Shown: piece by piece, positions 23,401-36,418 of the stretch
Numbering within the stretch: position 1 is the stretch's first letter
How the letters are laid out: every line of letters starts with the position of its first letter
Assembly: GCF_030867145.1 (NCBI RefSeq)
Contig: NC_134436.1
Coordinates: 3,782,001-3,846,000, forward strand
Direction: 5' to 3'
From: Opisthocomus hoazin
Lineage: Eukaryota > Chordata > Aves > Opisthocomiformes > Opisthocomidae
Length of the DNA stretch: 64,000 bases
The notes under the pieces: generated by a model
What the model saw: only the letters and a program-made list of their open reading frames with translations
Database searches by the model: none
Told to the model about the DNA's origin: nothing
Made by a program: the position numbers and the translations under genes

Positions 23401-25291
23401 ATTCAAAATCACCCGAAATAAAGCAAGCAGCAGACTTGAGTCAAGGCCGGAGGGGCCGGAGCTGCATCGGGGCCAGGAGGAGGGCGCCGGGTCAGGATGG
23501 ATGGTGGGGACCAGCGGAGCCTGCCCACGATGCTATGAGGAAAACCCATGGGTTGGGGAAAAAAGGAGGCAGGTGGCAGAGACAGGGCTGGAGGGGACAA
23601 GACCTCCCTTCTGCCATTGCCAAACCAGCGCATCCAAGCACAGCCAGCCCTGCTGCAGAGGGTGCCCTCGGGAAGCCACCCTGCCCGAGGCCGTTGCCAG
23701 CATCCTGCCCGCAAGCAGCCCCCAGCCAGGCGAGCCATCACCCCCCAGCCTTTCCCAGTCCATCCCCAGGAAAAGGAGCAGCGCGTTCCCAGCCAGCCCA
23801 GCCCCCAGCCCAGGCACGCCAACCCAAATATCTGCAAGAGGCGCTCCCCTCCATGGGAACGGCCACTCGACACAGAGTTCACATGCCCCAGCAATGCCTG
23901 ATTAAACTCCCAAACTCCAAGGGAATACCCCTGAGGCTGTCTGAAGATAAGCAAGGAGCTAGACTGCTCTCAGGAAATGCAGGAACTGGGAAAGAGCAAT
24001 CACTTTTTTCCTTTTAAATCCAGAATAATAAAGAGCAAACCCCAGCACACTCTAGCTCAGACAAAAGCACTCGCCCAAGCTTGCTGCCGTGCACCCCGGG
24101 TGCTTCCCATTTCCCGGCACGACCACGAGGTCATGGGTGACCCCAGCACCGAGCCAGATCCTGCCAGAGGCAGTGGGGATGGAACTGGAGAGCCCAGGAC
24201 AACTCCAGGTAGCACAGGCAAGCTGAGCGTGACCTACCCAGCTCTGCATGCCAGGATGCCAGACGCTGAGCAAGAGGACATTGCTGGAGACCTGGGCAGA
24301 GGGAAGGCTGCCACCGCAAGGCCAGCAGGTACCAGAGGACTGGGACACTTGCTGCCGACACTTCCAGGACCTGTGATGCTCTGCAGGTGCTCTGTTATTT
24401 CGGTTCACCCTGGCGAACACCGCAGACACTGGTTCCATCAATCCTCAGGTCTCCTGTGACCCTCACCGTCTTTCTCCTTCCCTTTGGCTTCTCCATGACA
24501 TGTAGTTGTAGCACTAGATCCAGATCTCCCAAGCCATCCGCATGCTCAAGAGCAATGGAAGTCAAGGAGACGATGCTGATGCAGCGCGTGATGCAATGGG
24601 CGAGCTGGAGCATTCCAGGACAAAGAATAAGGAGATGATGATGCTCCCTTTCATACCTGATGGAGCCCTGGGACCAACCAGCTCCTTGTCCTCTGGGAGA
24701 GCAGAGCCACAAGGAGGGTTTGCATCATGTCCTGGGTATCAGCGAGCCCTAGCGCTGGGGCACCCCAGGGCAAATGAGCAAGAACAGCCCTGTCCTGGCT
24801 GCCAGGGCTTCGATGGCAATCAAACGTGATGTCATAAGTGAGAAGTTCTACCTTCAACCAGGACCAGAGCCAGGAAAGCAATCTGTGCCGAATGCATGCC
24901 GTGCTCTCAAATGGGCAAAGGCGTCTGAGGTCAGAGGAGCACAAGTGATGCACCAACCCCACACCAAGCTCTCCTTCGGAGATGTTAAACGGCTCTCTTG
25001 GTTCTTGAAGCTTCTTCAAGAATCAGCCCAAGCGGAAGGGTGACTTCCTTCCCTGAGGAAGCATGGAGGAACAGCAGTCCTGGGCAAACTGATGGGAAGA
25101 GTCATCAGGAAAACAGTTCCCAGCAAACTGCTGGGAGAAGATGTCCTGCCTCAGACATGTGGTGGCAGGGTAGGGAGGGGTTGTACCAACAAGGCCCAGC
25201 TTCTGTCTGTGACTGGATACCATTTTGGCTGCAGAAAGCAACCAGATCACTACGAAACACATTTTCACTGGATGTCTTGCACACAGCCACA

Positions 25292-25625
25292 AGACCTTTC
25301 CATGTACGAAGGAGGCTTACAAGAAAGATGGGGACAGACTTTTACCAGGCCTGTCATGACAGGACAAGGGACAACGGTTTTAAATTGAAAGAGGGCAGGG
25401 TTAGGCTGGACATCAGGAAGAAATGTTTTACAATGAGGGTGATGAGACACTGGAACAGGTTGCCCAGAGAAGTTGGGGATGCCCCATCCCTGGAAGTGTT
25501 GAAGGTCATGCTGGATGGGGCTTTGAGCAACCTGATCCAGTGGAAGATGTCCCTGCTCACGACAGGGGGGTTGGACTGGATGATCTTTGAAAATCCCTTC
25601 CAACCCAAACTATTCGCTGATTCTA
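25292..25625 (+). mobile_element. CR1 LINE 3' fragment, copy 3
   Basis: This plus-strand CR1 3' end is about 334 bp long. It begins at GACCTTTC, encodes degraded ORF2 tail motifs ([29 protein letters not shown]) and ends CCTTCCAACCCAAACTATTC with a degraded ATTCTATG tail. Its orientation is opposite to CXXC5. Confidence 0.95.
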
Positions 25626-26549
25626 TGGCAATTTAACCACCAGCACTGTGTCTTATCAAAAAAAGCACAAATGAGACAGGTGAAGCTCGAGATCTCAAAG
25701 AACCAGCCACAACACAGTTGGAAAGCAGAGCTGTGGCCCTGGGAAGGAGGAAGGGGCCACCACCACCACCAGCCATGACATGAGTCAGGACGGGGGAACC
25801 CTCAGATGAAAGAGCTGCAGGAGACACAGTAAGAAAGAGAGGGGTTTGCTCTGCATGTGGCCTCATGGAATAATCCATCTCTCAAGAAGTCGCAACATGG
25901 AAGAAGATGGGGAAGAGCCACAAGACTGAGCTTTGAGCACGAAGGAAACGCCACATGGTGTGAGCCAGAAAGGTCTTGATGTGCTTATCACACTGGAGAC
26001 GTGCTTTGAGGATACTTGATTACAGGGTGTAAGGATCCTTCTGGAAACACTTGTCCTTTTTGGTCCGAAGCTCTGAGAGTCTACAACTAAAACTAGAGTT
26101 GCTTCTTCAATGCTTCTGCCTTTTCTCACTTCCCCAAAAGCTGAGGAACAAGGTGGTAAGCTGGAATGGCAGGGAACAATTTGGATGTGGTTGCCACAGC
26201 CAGCATCTGCCACATGGTTGTCCACCCCTTCCCCAGCCAGTCCAGGGAGAGTAAAGAGCCCCCAGCCTCTCTCCAGGGACCTGGCACTCGATTGGTGACC
26301 CCTGCAAGAGAACTGTCTTCCTTCACTCGTGCAGAATGTTTGATCCCATGCCCTCCTGAAACCCATCTCTGGACAGGTCCTCCTGCCACAGTGCCAGCAA
26401 GCCCCCAAGACGGGAGGAACGAGGCCTCCAGAGCACAGGGCACCAACCCAAAGGGTTGACGTCCCCACTGCCTGTTCTCAGCTTCCACGATGGACAACCT
26501 CCTCCAGCTGCTGCTTCCTCCAGCTGCTGCTTCCTCCAGCCTACTCCAT

Positions 26550-26577
26550 CTCCTCCTCCTCCTCCTCCTTCTTCCTC
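26550..26577. repeat. (CTC)n trinucleotide tract
   Basis: About nine imperfect CTC/TCC units in a row. Just upstream, an 18-bp segment containing CTCCAGCTGCTGCTTC is directly duplicated (about 26502-26535). Confidence 0.8.
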
Positions 26578-28189
26578 ACATTGGCACCTCCACACCACAG
26601 ACTCACACACATTGCCCCTGGTGACTTGCTCCACGGCGGCAGAGCCAAAGGGAGCTTGGGAGTTGAGCAGGGACTGTGGGGGCAAGCTGGGCAGGGAGTC
26701 CCAACAGCCTCCATCTCTCAGCGAGCAGGATCAGTCCTGCAGGCGGTGGATTGGGCAGAAAGAAACTTGTCCCTGCCACTAGGATGAGCCACCAGCATTT
26801 TAAGGACTGTCCATGCCACCTTCCTTGAGTCTTCTGGCAGGTGGTCAGCAAATCCAAGGCATGACTGAGGACAGGGTGTGGGGAACACTGCACTCACAAA
26901 GCGAAGGAAGGCACATTACCATCCCAAGTGCTCCACAAAGACCCATCCTTGGGGTCTTAACATTCAGGTTAAGAGCAGGAAAAAATCCCCAGCACTTCCT
27001 GACCAGGTTCTCCTTGATCAGGGTGGTTTCCCCATCCTCACGTAGCCCAGATGGACCCATGTGGCCTCTCCACACCTTTCTCCTATGTGATATGAAGCTG
27101 AATCTCGATACTGGGAGGGGAAATATCCTCCTTAAGGATTCTGCAGAAAAAGAGGTAATTTTCTTACCCAAATGATGCATTTTAATGATGCATCAAAGCC
27201 AAAACCCCATGCCAGGGCACTCCCAGGGCTGCGGCCCACACCATCCCTCACGGCCGAGGGAAGCAGCCAGCACCCATGGGGGATTCGGGATGGGCATCTC
27301 CAGAGGATGACCATGGACATCCTCGTGTCCCCACAGCGGGCGGCCCCGCTTTGGCTCAAGGGGTTTAAGCTGAACTAGTGCAAGTCCCTCCTGCAGACCC
27401 CCGAGGCGTAAGGCTCCCTGAGCTCTTAATGGGCTTACAGAGCTGCTGGGACCAGAGCAGCTCCCCCAGCACAGGGGCTGGGGGGACTTAAAGGCGCCGC
27501 CAGCCAGCAGCCCCCTGCGGCACCGCCGACACCGGCTGTCCCTGGCACGGCGGGGGCCACCCGCCAGCCCCGACCGAGCGGGGCTATCGCCGACAGCGCC
27601 GAGCACTCAGCCTGCTCCCATCCCGCTCCAAATCCCACACTCCCTCCTCCAGGCAGGTGTCCCCTGCTCAGCCCAGGACAAAGGCAGATGCGTGTCCCCC
27701 CTGGCTGCCCTGCCCCTACAGCAGCTCCAGTCCCCCCCCAGTCCATGCCACATTTCACCCCACATCTCACCCCACTGCTGAGCCCATGCAGCAGGACCAT
27801 GGGCTACCTGGCACTGGGACAGGATTGGGGCAGGACCACCTACAGGCTCCCCTCTGTCCAGGGGGCTCAGACCCCCCCCAAACTCAGGCCGGGGGTGAGA
27901 AGACCATGTGTCACCCACCACCCTGCCCAGTGAGGATGGAGGGGCCAGAACGTCATCCCACGCCGCCCCGGGGAAATCCCATTTTTCTGGGCTGGCATCA
28001 AGCACAGGGGACCGGGAATGACAACCAGCAGGAGTGGGGGTGTCCAGGGAAAATCCTGCTGGAAAGCAGCAAAACCCCATCCCCAACAAGCTGGACCAGC
28101 ACTGCTACGGCAGCCCCTCGCCAGCCCCTCGTCAGCCCCTTGTCAGCCTGCCGTGCTCCAGCTCTGCCTTCCTGCTTCAACATATTTTG

Positions 28190-28900
28190 GGGGCTTGGAC
28201 TCCAGCATGTAGGCTTATGCCTTCAGGTATTTTCAGAGGGGAAATATATAACAAAAAGGCAAAAAATTCCAAAAAATCTTGGCCACGCAACTGAGCTCCT
28301 GTGATTTCCATATCAGCTGCTGTACACGCACACGGCATAGAAAAATCCTTAGGAAATTTCTACAAAAAAAACAAACAAAAAAATAAAGGAAAACCCACAG
28401 AAGGCTGAGCTCACCGGACACAGCACGCCAGGAGGGGCTGACAGAGCTGTTATGGTCTATTGGGCCAATAATCCACAAACTAAGATGGATTTATTGTACA
28501 TGGCAGATCGTAACAGCTCCAAAGAAACCATCACTGTCTCCCGGTGCTTAAAATTCACTTTCTTGGGGGAAAAAAAAGGGCCAAAATATGGCTTTACGAG
28601 ATAAGATGCGTGGTTGTACCATCCTGTGACAGACAGAAGCCTGTGCAAACACATATATGAGGTTTTTTTCTTGATATATAAATAAATAAAATATCTCCTC
28701 TTCCAAGGCGTGCACGACTGCATTACCCGGCTTGGAGCGCTGTCGTTACCACCGGATTACCCAGCTTGGTTTCACCTCTGTTAGCAAGATGGATTTGCAG
28801 GGACCTTGTTTCCGCCCCAATATTACCACCCGAATGCATGAGAAGATAAAAATTAAATTAATTAAAGCCAACTTGAACCTCTGCATCCATCTAGCTTGCT
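28190..28900. promoter_or_regulatory. AT-rich candidate conserved region
   Basis: About 700 bp of markedly AT-rich, unique sequence lies within GC-rich DNA. It includes an AGATAAG GATA site near 28599 and TTAAATTAATTAAAG near 28855. It has no coding frame and no recognised transposon. It could be an enhancer or an old unrecognised repeat. Confidence 0.2.
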
Positions 28901-29159
28901 GGGATCCATGCATTTGGGTCCTCTCTCTTTGGAAGGTGTAAGCCTCTGAGAAGCGAGATGCCAGAGCAGAAAGCAGGCTTTACCCACCGGCACGACACCG
29001 TGCTGGCAAGCCCGGGATAGGGGGATACTTAGGAACAAAAATAATAATAATGAAAAAAACCAACAATGAAGGATAGAGATAGTGCTCTCCTTCGCAGCTT
29101 TGTTTCTGGGCAGACAGGAGTCCCAGTCAGCACGGAGGAGCAGGACCAGGAGCGGGACC

Positions 29160-29290
29160 AGCCTGACCCCGGCGGTAATTGCGGCGTCTGTTCGAATCGC
29201 TGCGACGCTGGAAATCACGCTGGGCCCGGCTGAGAGCTTACCGGCCGGCTGATCATATCAGACGGGGATCAAAGAGGCTCAGCTAACGGG
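29160..29290. promoter_or_regulatory. Candidate element with TCF/LEF site
   Basis: A unique segment with several CpGs contains GATCAAAG near 29265-29275, whose complement CTTTGATC is a canonical TCF/LEF motif. A near-palindromic TGATCATATCA lies just before it. CXXC5 is part of Wnt feedback in known biology, so the site is notable, but a single motif is weak evidence. Confidence 0.25.
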
Positions 29291-30962
29291 TTTAGTGCGC
29301 GGCTCGTCCCAGCCGGCGCTGCCGCCAAGGGGGAGGCCGGGCTCCTGCTCGCCCCGGGTGGGCTGCGCGCCCGGGATGCCCGCGGGAAGCCTGGAGGGTG
29401 TGCGTGGGAGCAAGCATCCCTCGGTGGGCGATGCCCAGGGGGATGCCTGGTGAGGCAGCCAGCCCTGAAGCCCCCCAGCATCGCGCCTGGATGATGGCAA
29501 CGCCATGTGCTCGCACTGCCAGCACCCACCAGCCCCCCCAGCTGCACCCCAAAACCATCCCGGGGAGGGTGGGTGACCAGTGGGATGATGGAGCAGGCGA
29601 CCAGGAGAGCAGCCTTCCGCTGTGCTCGGAGACTCGGAGCGATGCCCGGGGGCAGGGATGGGTGCAGGGAGGGAGTTTGCACGGGGTGCCTCGGCTCCAG
29701 CCCCCCCAGCAAGCAGAGCAGCCGGGCTGCGGGGAGCGATGTGCCAGGACTGGCCGGGCGGCTCCAGGGAGGGAGTCGAGCCGAGTAATTAGAGCAGGAG
29801 GCTGTGAGTCAGCAAACGATGCGTAACCTCGCTGAGGTTGACAATGAGGCAAAAGATGGCAGTTTCGACCGAGAGCGCCTGCTGAAAGGGCACATTTAGA
29901 TATGCAAGAAGCAGCAACTCCCAACAATTGCAGGGCTGGCGACCCGCTCTGCAAACCACACTGCTCCACAGTCACCGTCTGGCTGCCAAATATTCGACGC
30001 CCTTCTCCAAAATCATTGCAAATAGAGACGCAGCTGGGCACAGCCCAAACCCTACAGGAGCTAGGTGTTGGGGACCGCTTCCAAAAAGCCAGTGTTCAAG
30101 AGGGAGAGGCTGGACAGCCTCTCCTCCAGCAGCCCAGGCTGCCTGGGGAGCGAGCTACGGCCGGGCTCCGCAGCTGACCCTGCTCCGGATGCCCTGGAGA
30201 GCAGAGCAGGCGGCAGCGGCGATGCTCCCGGCACATCCGCCACGCTCCACGACAGATGGGGCTGAGGTTTGGCTTGGAAGCAAACCCCAGCTCCAGCCAC
30301 AAGCTCACCCCCTACTCTTTTGGGGGGGTCCGTCAGGGCTGCAGGCAGGTAGGGCCCTGCTGCACCGCAGCCCTCAGCGAGGAGAGTTTAATTAACCCCA
30401 GAAAGCAATCGTTAAACGGCCAGCCCGGGTAATCGATGCGGAAGGGGCAGCTTGCTGCCGAGGGACCATCTGCTCCGGGGAGGGATGGCAGCTCGTCACC
30501 ACCCCCCACCCCCCACCATCCTTCGCCCCGCGCCTGTCGGGAAGCCGCCGCGGGGCAGCTGGTTTGGGTGCCCGATCCTGAGCTACACACTGGCCGAGCT
30601 GGCCCCGGGTGGGATGAGAGCTGCCCAGCGTGGGTCCCTCCGCCCCTCGCCTCGACCCTTGCTTCCAGTAAATCCCTAGGTCCCCGAGCCACGTGATTTC
30701 CTATGCATCACAGCCCCCTCAGCACAAAGCCCAGCCAGGGGCCCCCACCGGAGGGTCCCTCCAGAGTAAGGCAGCCCCTGTAGCCAGGATGCTGCTGAAG
30801 CAGAGCTGGGCAGGGATGCAGCCAAGCATCCCTCGCACGCCGCAGCTATTTTCACCCATGAGATGAATTTCGGGCAGTCTTAGCCTTGAGGGCACGGGGG
30901 AGGGGGTGTGTGTGTCTTCCAGATTGCCCGCCCCGCCACCCCCCACCCCCAACAGCCAGACT

Positions 30963-31193
30963 CCCAGGGGAGTACTCAAAGGGATGCTCTCGGTATCCCA
31001 GCATCACCCAGGGTACCAGCTGCCCTGCCCTGGGGCACTGCATTCCTTCCCATCCCTGCCTGCACAGGAGGCTGCAGGGAGACCCCTGCAAGAGCTGCAC
31101 TGCTGGAGGGAAACTGAGGCAGGGAAGGGCTGGGATGCAGCCATGCTACGGGATCCAGATTCGGTTTCTCATGCTACTCCCCATCCCGTGGCC
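30963..31193. repeat. Local duplication, copy A
   Basis: This shares a long run of near-identity with 32603-32918: GGGATGCTCT, then GCATCACCCAGGGTACCAGC, then GGGAAACTGAGGCAGG-like and GCTACTCCCCATCCC blocks in the same order. The copies are about 1.64 kb apart in direct orientation. Confidence 0.75.
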
Positions 31194-32602
31194 ATCCCAC
31201 TACAAGCGTGCACAGGGCGGGACATGGAAAAAAGAGGTTTTGCTCTGTCCAGCAAAAAAGCTGGTTGCATTGTGCCGTGCCTGCCTGCACTCCAGCAACA
31301 GCCTCCGGCCCCCCAGCACCCACCCGCACCTTCAAACTCCACGGGCAGCCCTGGGCCCTCCTCTAATCCTGTACTTCCAAGTTTCCCCTTAATTGCTTTT
31401 ATCTCCACCTGATAAATGATGCCGCGTGCTCAGGGGCAGCAGGGCCAGGTGGGTGGCATCCACTCCTGAGTGACCCAGGAGCTGCTCCCCGCTCCAGGGC
31501 ACTGACTCCAGCTCCAGGATGGGGTCCCTGGGCAAGTCTGGGATGGGCGCAGGGAGACCCCTGGCTTCTCACCCCATGGTTATCCCCCAGGAGAGCAGGG
31601 GCAGGGGGAGGTGCAGCCAACAGCATTGTCCCAGGGCAAAGCCAGCTGGAGGCGCAGAAGGGCAGCATTTTGTCCTGCAGAATGGGAACTTGGCAGGACC
31701 AGTGTCCCCAGCAGCATCATTCCTCCCTCTCCTATGAGGAGACCTTCTACAGTCATCACATCCCACCTAGCTCCCAGTGCCACCACATCCTGGGAAGCCC
31801 ATGGGGACACGGCACTGGCATGACCCCTGTTGGGGGACACAGAGAGAGCCCAGCTCCACAGTGGGGAGCGCTGCTGATGCAGATGCTGGGCATGCAGCCA
31901 CAGGCTCCTGGTCTGGATCTGTCCCCCACTCCTCAGGAGGAGAGGGGCCAACCCGGAGGAGGGTTGCATCCCACGGAAAGAAAGGAAAAGCCACGAGGAG
32001 CCCGACGGCGCTACCAGAGGAGATGCTGCAGCAGGGACAGCATGAGGGACAAGCCTTGGGACACAGCATGGCCCTGGCACCAGGACAAAGCCCTGCCCTT
32101 GTCCCCTGGCCTCACCTGTGGCAGAGAGGAAGGTGCAGCTCCTGCCATCCCAGGCACAGGCAGGGTGACAGATGGGTCCCCAGGATGGCTGGGACCAGCA
32201 GGGTTCAAGGTGCCCTGCAAAACACACAAAACACGGGCTTGCGCCCTTCCTTGCCCCAGGGCTGGGAGACACCTTGGGCTCCTCTTCACCACGTCCTCGT
32301 GCTGCCCCAGACCTGCAGACCCCTGGGGACGGGGACCATGTGTTCTTCCCCCCTCCAATGGCAGCAGCTGAGCTGGAAGGGGATGGTGCTCCCTGCACTC
32401 ATGCACACACCCCCTCACACACCAGCACCACAGCGTGGGCATGAGTACCAGCTCAAGAGGCAGCTCTGCTCCATGAGAAGGTCCTGGTGGATTCAGTTCA
32501 TGGCCAGCGACAGCTACCAGGATCACCAGGAGAGCAGGCTTGGATGCCAGCATGGAGTTGGCCAGGCAAGGGCTTGCCAGCACACCCCACTGCACCCAAG
32601 TG

Positions 32603-32918
32603 CCCAGGAGAATACTCAGAGGGATGCTCTTGGTGCCCCAGCATCACCCAGGGTACCAGCTGCCCTGCTGCAAGGCATGGAGATGAGGCCCTCCTTCCCA
32701 TCTCTGCCTGCCCTGTCTGTCTGGGCAGCTATGCCCCATGGCAGCCCAGTGGGAGAGCAGCCAGACCGTCGTGGCCAGGAGGCAGTGGGTGAGACCCCCG
32801 AAAGAGCTCCGCTGCAAGAGGGAAACCGAGGCAGGTAAGGGCTGGAATGCGCCCAGCGCTTGGTGCCAGCAAAGGGACCCAGAGCCAGATTTTCCTGCTA
32901 CTCCCCATCCCACAGCCA
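32603..32918. repeat. Local duplication, copy B
   Basis: This is the partner of 30963-31193 in direct orientation. It is longer by roughly 80 bp because of an internal insertion or the matching deletion in copy A. The order of shared blocks is preserved. Neither copy matches CR1. Confidence 0.75.
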
Positions 32919-33202
32919 CCCTGGTATGCGTGAGCACGGAGGAGGACAGGGAGCAAAGCGGGAGCTGGAACAACCCCTCCCAGCACCGCCAGCCCCCGGC
33001 CTTGCAGCATGGGGTGCGAGACAGGAGCACATCCTCTGCGGGATGCACCCACCCAGCACTCTCAGGAAGGATCCAGCCCCCGGCTGCCTGCTGGTCTTCA
33101 CCGCCGCTGGATCCAACCCTGCAGGCTGTGAAACACGTGAGCAAGTGGTGGACAGACCTGCCCACATCACCCCAGGGTAGTATCTGCCTGCTCAGCTGCA
33201 GG

Positions 33203-33966
33203 GCCAGTGCTCAGCCCCTCAAGCCAGTGCTTGACCCCTGAGCTGATGCTCAGCCCCTCCAAGTGGGGCTTGACCCCACAATCAGCACTTAGACCCCCCA
33301 AACTGCTGCTCAACCCCCAAGCCAGTGCTCAGCCCTTGAAATGGCACTCAGCCCCCCAAAGTGGTGCTCGATGCCCAAACTGGTGTTCAGCTTCCCCAAA
33401 TGGTCCTCAACCCTCAAGCCAGTGCTCAGCCCCCTCAAGCCAGCACTGAACCCGAGTGGGTGCTCAGCCCACTGGACTGGTGCTTGACACCTGAGATGGT
33501 ACTCAGCCCCCTAAAATGATGCTCGACCCCCACGATGGTGTTCAGCCTCTCAGAACAGTGCGTGACCCTTGAGCCAGTGCTCAGCCTCTCAAAATGGTGT
33601 TCAGTCCCCCAAACCAGCGCTTGACCCCTCAAACCACCGCTTGACCCCCAAGCCAGTGCTGAGCCCTCCACAATGATGCTTGACCATCGAGCCAGTTCTC
33701 CGGTCTCCAAAATGGTGCTCAATCCCTATGCTGGTCCTCAGCCCTCTGAAATGGTGCTCGACCTCCAAGCCGGTGCTCAGCCCCCCAGCTCAACATCCCA
33801 AACCACTGCCTGACCCCCAAGCCAGTGTTCAGTCCCCCAACATGGTGCTCAACCCCCAAGCTGGTTCTTAGCCCCCTAAAAAAGACGGTTGACCCCCAAG
33901 CCAGTGCTCAGCCCCCCCAAACAGTGTTTTACCACCGAGCCAGTGCTCAGGCTCAGCTCTCCAAAA
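33203..33966. repeat. Degenerate minisatellite, about 20-bp monomers as a 40-bp dimer
   Basis: About 38 monomers of 17-22 bp alternate between GCCAGTGCTCAGCCCCYCAA-type and TGGTGCTYGACCCCCAA-type sequences, giving a roughly 40-bp dimeric period over about 760 bp. Unit lengths vary, so reading frames do not persist. Confidence 0.9.
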
Positions 33967-35689
33967 AGGCTCAGTCACAACGGAGGGGTCAACCCTACCA
34001 GGAGGTGCCCGAAGCAGGGCCGGCTCCGCTTCAGCCCCTGGAGCACACATGGACCCAGGGGAGATGTCCACACTCCCCTGAGAGGAATTCCCCCGGGGCC
34101 AGCCCTGCCCTGGGCAGACAGGAAGGAGAATAGACCAGGACATGGCTGCACTGGGGTCACTGCTGCCCATCCTCCCCAGAGATGGCCACTCCAGCTTCCT
34201 CCCAGTACACACCCTGCCGGACAGCCCACAGGGGCTCTCCGCAATATTTTTTGCCCCCAGTCTCAGCATCTCCCCCTTCCATCACCAAAGGGATGTGGAA
34301 GTACCATGGCAGGGATGTCGGTCCTCTCCCACCGCCTCTCTTGGCTGCGGAAGCGGACGGGTCCCCAGCATGGCAGGGACCCTCTTGGGTCCCGGAGAGG
34401 ACCCCCTTGTCCCCCCAGGAGCATCGTCACCAGGGAAGACAAGATTGTCGGGGCTCTGACGGGAGCCCCCATGGCTCCATGGCCCCGGAGCCACCGAGGG
34501 AGGGAGGCCCAGCTAAAGGTGAGGAGCTTTATTGCCTGAATATTCAGCACCAAGTCCTCAGTTATCCTTGGAGGCAGCTGCATGGCGGGATGGTTTGCGG
34601 GATGCGGCCCGGGGAGCTCAGGGGGGACAAGAGCACGTCCCACCTCTAATGGGGGCAGCTGCAGGCAGGGGGGAACTTCTTCCCCTCTGCCAGGGGTGTT
34701 TCCCATTCCTATCTGTTGAGCTAGGAGCCTTTGGGACGAGCTGCTGAAGCTGCCACCCCACACCCCACTCCCAGTTATTTCCAGGATTAGGCTGACAGTG
34801 GTTATCAGTATGTCCTCCTGGCAAAAATCCCCTCCCCATCAACTGCTGCCTGCAGTCAGCACCAGCCATGGCCAGCCCGGCCCCTGGGGACCCCCAGGGA
34901 CCTGCTGCTGGCCCCGTAGGTCCCCCATGCCCCCCGCCGGCTCTGGCATCTCTGGACCTGCTGACAGAGCCCCCATCACTGCCCTGTCTTCCCATCCCTC
35001 CCTGTCACCCGCCCATCCCTAAACAAACTGCCAGCTGCGGCACAAATTCATTCCATTTTAATCTTCACGGTGCATCAGCATGGGAGGGGGGAAAAAAACA
35101 CCTTTTTTCTTTTTTTTGGGGGGGTCTTAATCTTTACCTGAGGTCATATTTACTAATCCTCTCGCTAATCCCCCAACGCCTTCGCAAAGAAAAAAAGCTC
35201 CGTCCGCCACCAGCCTGAGATGCTGTGACTGCCGGCTGCTCCCAGCAGGAGCGGGGCCGGGGAGCACTCAGAGCCCGGCGAGCGCACGCTGAGGCCTCTG
35301 GGCCCCACGGGTTTTGCGCTCAAGGTGACTCCTTTTCTCCCAGCGAGACGGCCAGTATGTGTTTTTAAAGGCTTTTTTATTTAAGGAACCCGAACGTGAG
35401 GATGGGGAGAAGAGAGGCGACACGGCAGCAGGGAGATGCGGGCACGCCAGGCAAGAGAGACACAGCCCACGGGTCTTCCCTCAACTGACGGGCTCAAACA
35501 TTTAGGAACTATGCAGGGAAAGGAGAGAAAACCACCTCCTAGAAAGGATTCAGTGGAAAACCATCTGCTCCCAGTCTGCACACTCCCACAGCCGAGGTGC
35601 ATGAGGACCCCCGAGAGCATCCCCCGCCACTGGCCCCCAGCCTGCTGGACACACAGGGTCCCAAACCACAACGGAGCTGGGGGTGTGGG

Positions 35690-35740
35690 CAGCAGTGCTG
35701 CCGTTCCATGCCTCAGTTTCCCCATGTGTAAGGATGCTGG
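35690..35740 (+). mobile_element. Possible MIR SINE relic
   Basis: CATGCCTCAGTTTCCCCATG, followed by TGTAAGGATG, resembles the 3' core of the ancient amniote MIR SINE. Only about 35 bp match, so this is tentative. Confidence 0.35.
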
Positions 35741-35847
35741 GTCACCCCCTCTCTCCAGGGATTCATATGGCACAGGCTGCCCTTGAACTGCCTCCTGGTC
35801 ATCATCGCTGCTGGGGAGCCACGCTCGGGAACCACTCCAGGGCTCTG

Positions 35848-36238
35848 CTGATGGGGGGACAGGGGGACAAGAGTTCCTGTGGATGGTGGGGACAGGGGTC
35901 CCTGTGGATGGCAGGGGGACAGGGCTCTGAAGATGGAGGGACAGGGTTCCCTGCAGAAGGTGAGGACAGGGATGCCTGAAGACAGGGGAGAGCATGGGGC
36001 TCTGAGATGGGGGGACAGGGGTCCCTATAGATGTGGGAGCAGGGGGCTTTGTAGAAGCGGGACAGGGACCTTAGGAGACAAGGAGGGAACAAGGGGGACG
36101 GGGTTCCCTGCAAAAGAAGGGGACGTGGTCCTTGAAGACAGTGGGACAGAGGTCCCTGCAGAAAGGTGAGCCAGATGTCCCTGCAGACGGGAGGGGACAG
36201 AGGTCTCTGCAGACGGTGGGACATCGGTCCCTGCAGAT
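35848..36238. repeat. Degenerate minisatellite, about 25-30-bp unit
   Basis: About a dozen variable units share GGGGACAGGGGTCCCTGCAG, often followed by AYGGTG or AAGGTG. The array lies 180 bp left of the 17-bp array. The G-rich strand is the plus strand. Confidence 0.8.
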
Positions 36239-36418
36239 CTGCCCTTCTCAGGCCAACCTCCCGCTGTGCCACCACCACACCGGGGCTGCCCCCACCTCTG
36301 CTGCAGTGGGGGCTGCGCAGACCCCCCCCGGCACAGCGGGAGGCAGGGGCCGCCCGCAGCCCTGCCCCGGCCCCCAGCTCCCCGCAGGCCCTCGCACCCC
36401 GCTGGCGGCCGGCGAGCT

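Larger units (their letters stand above)
13733..25291. other. Presumed CXXC5 5' intron / upstream non-coding DNA, part 1
   Basis: No coding exon is recognisable in this stretch. It is GC-rich and mostly unique, with one 32-bp minisatellite at 14354, a CpG-dense segment with paired GATA sites at 15690-15850, and several less GC-rich blocks that may be conserved elements, listed separately. It lies between the leader acceptor and the large CpG island, so on the minus strand it is probably intronic if transcription starts at that island. Confidence 0.5.
25626..33202. other. Non-coding DNA, part 2
   Basis: No gene is recognisable. The stretch holds a (CTC)n tract at 26550-26577, an AT-richer region at 28190-28900, a CpG-rich segment at 27490-27610 and another near 29280-29400, and two copies of a diverged local duplication at 30963 and 32603. 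The longest frame, 353 codons from 31777, has no domain or codon structure and is not considered coding. Confidence 0.5.

Noticed and set aside
31777..32838. 353-codon plus-strand frame
   Set aside because: It spans part of a local duplication, has no recognisable domain and overlaps comparable frames on the other strand.
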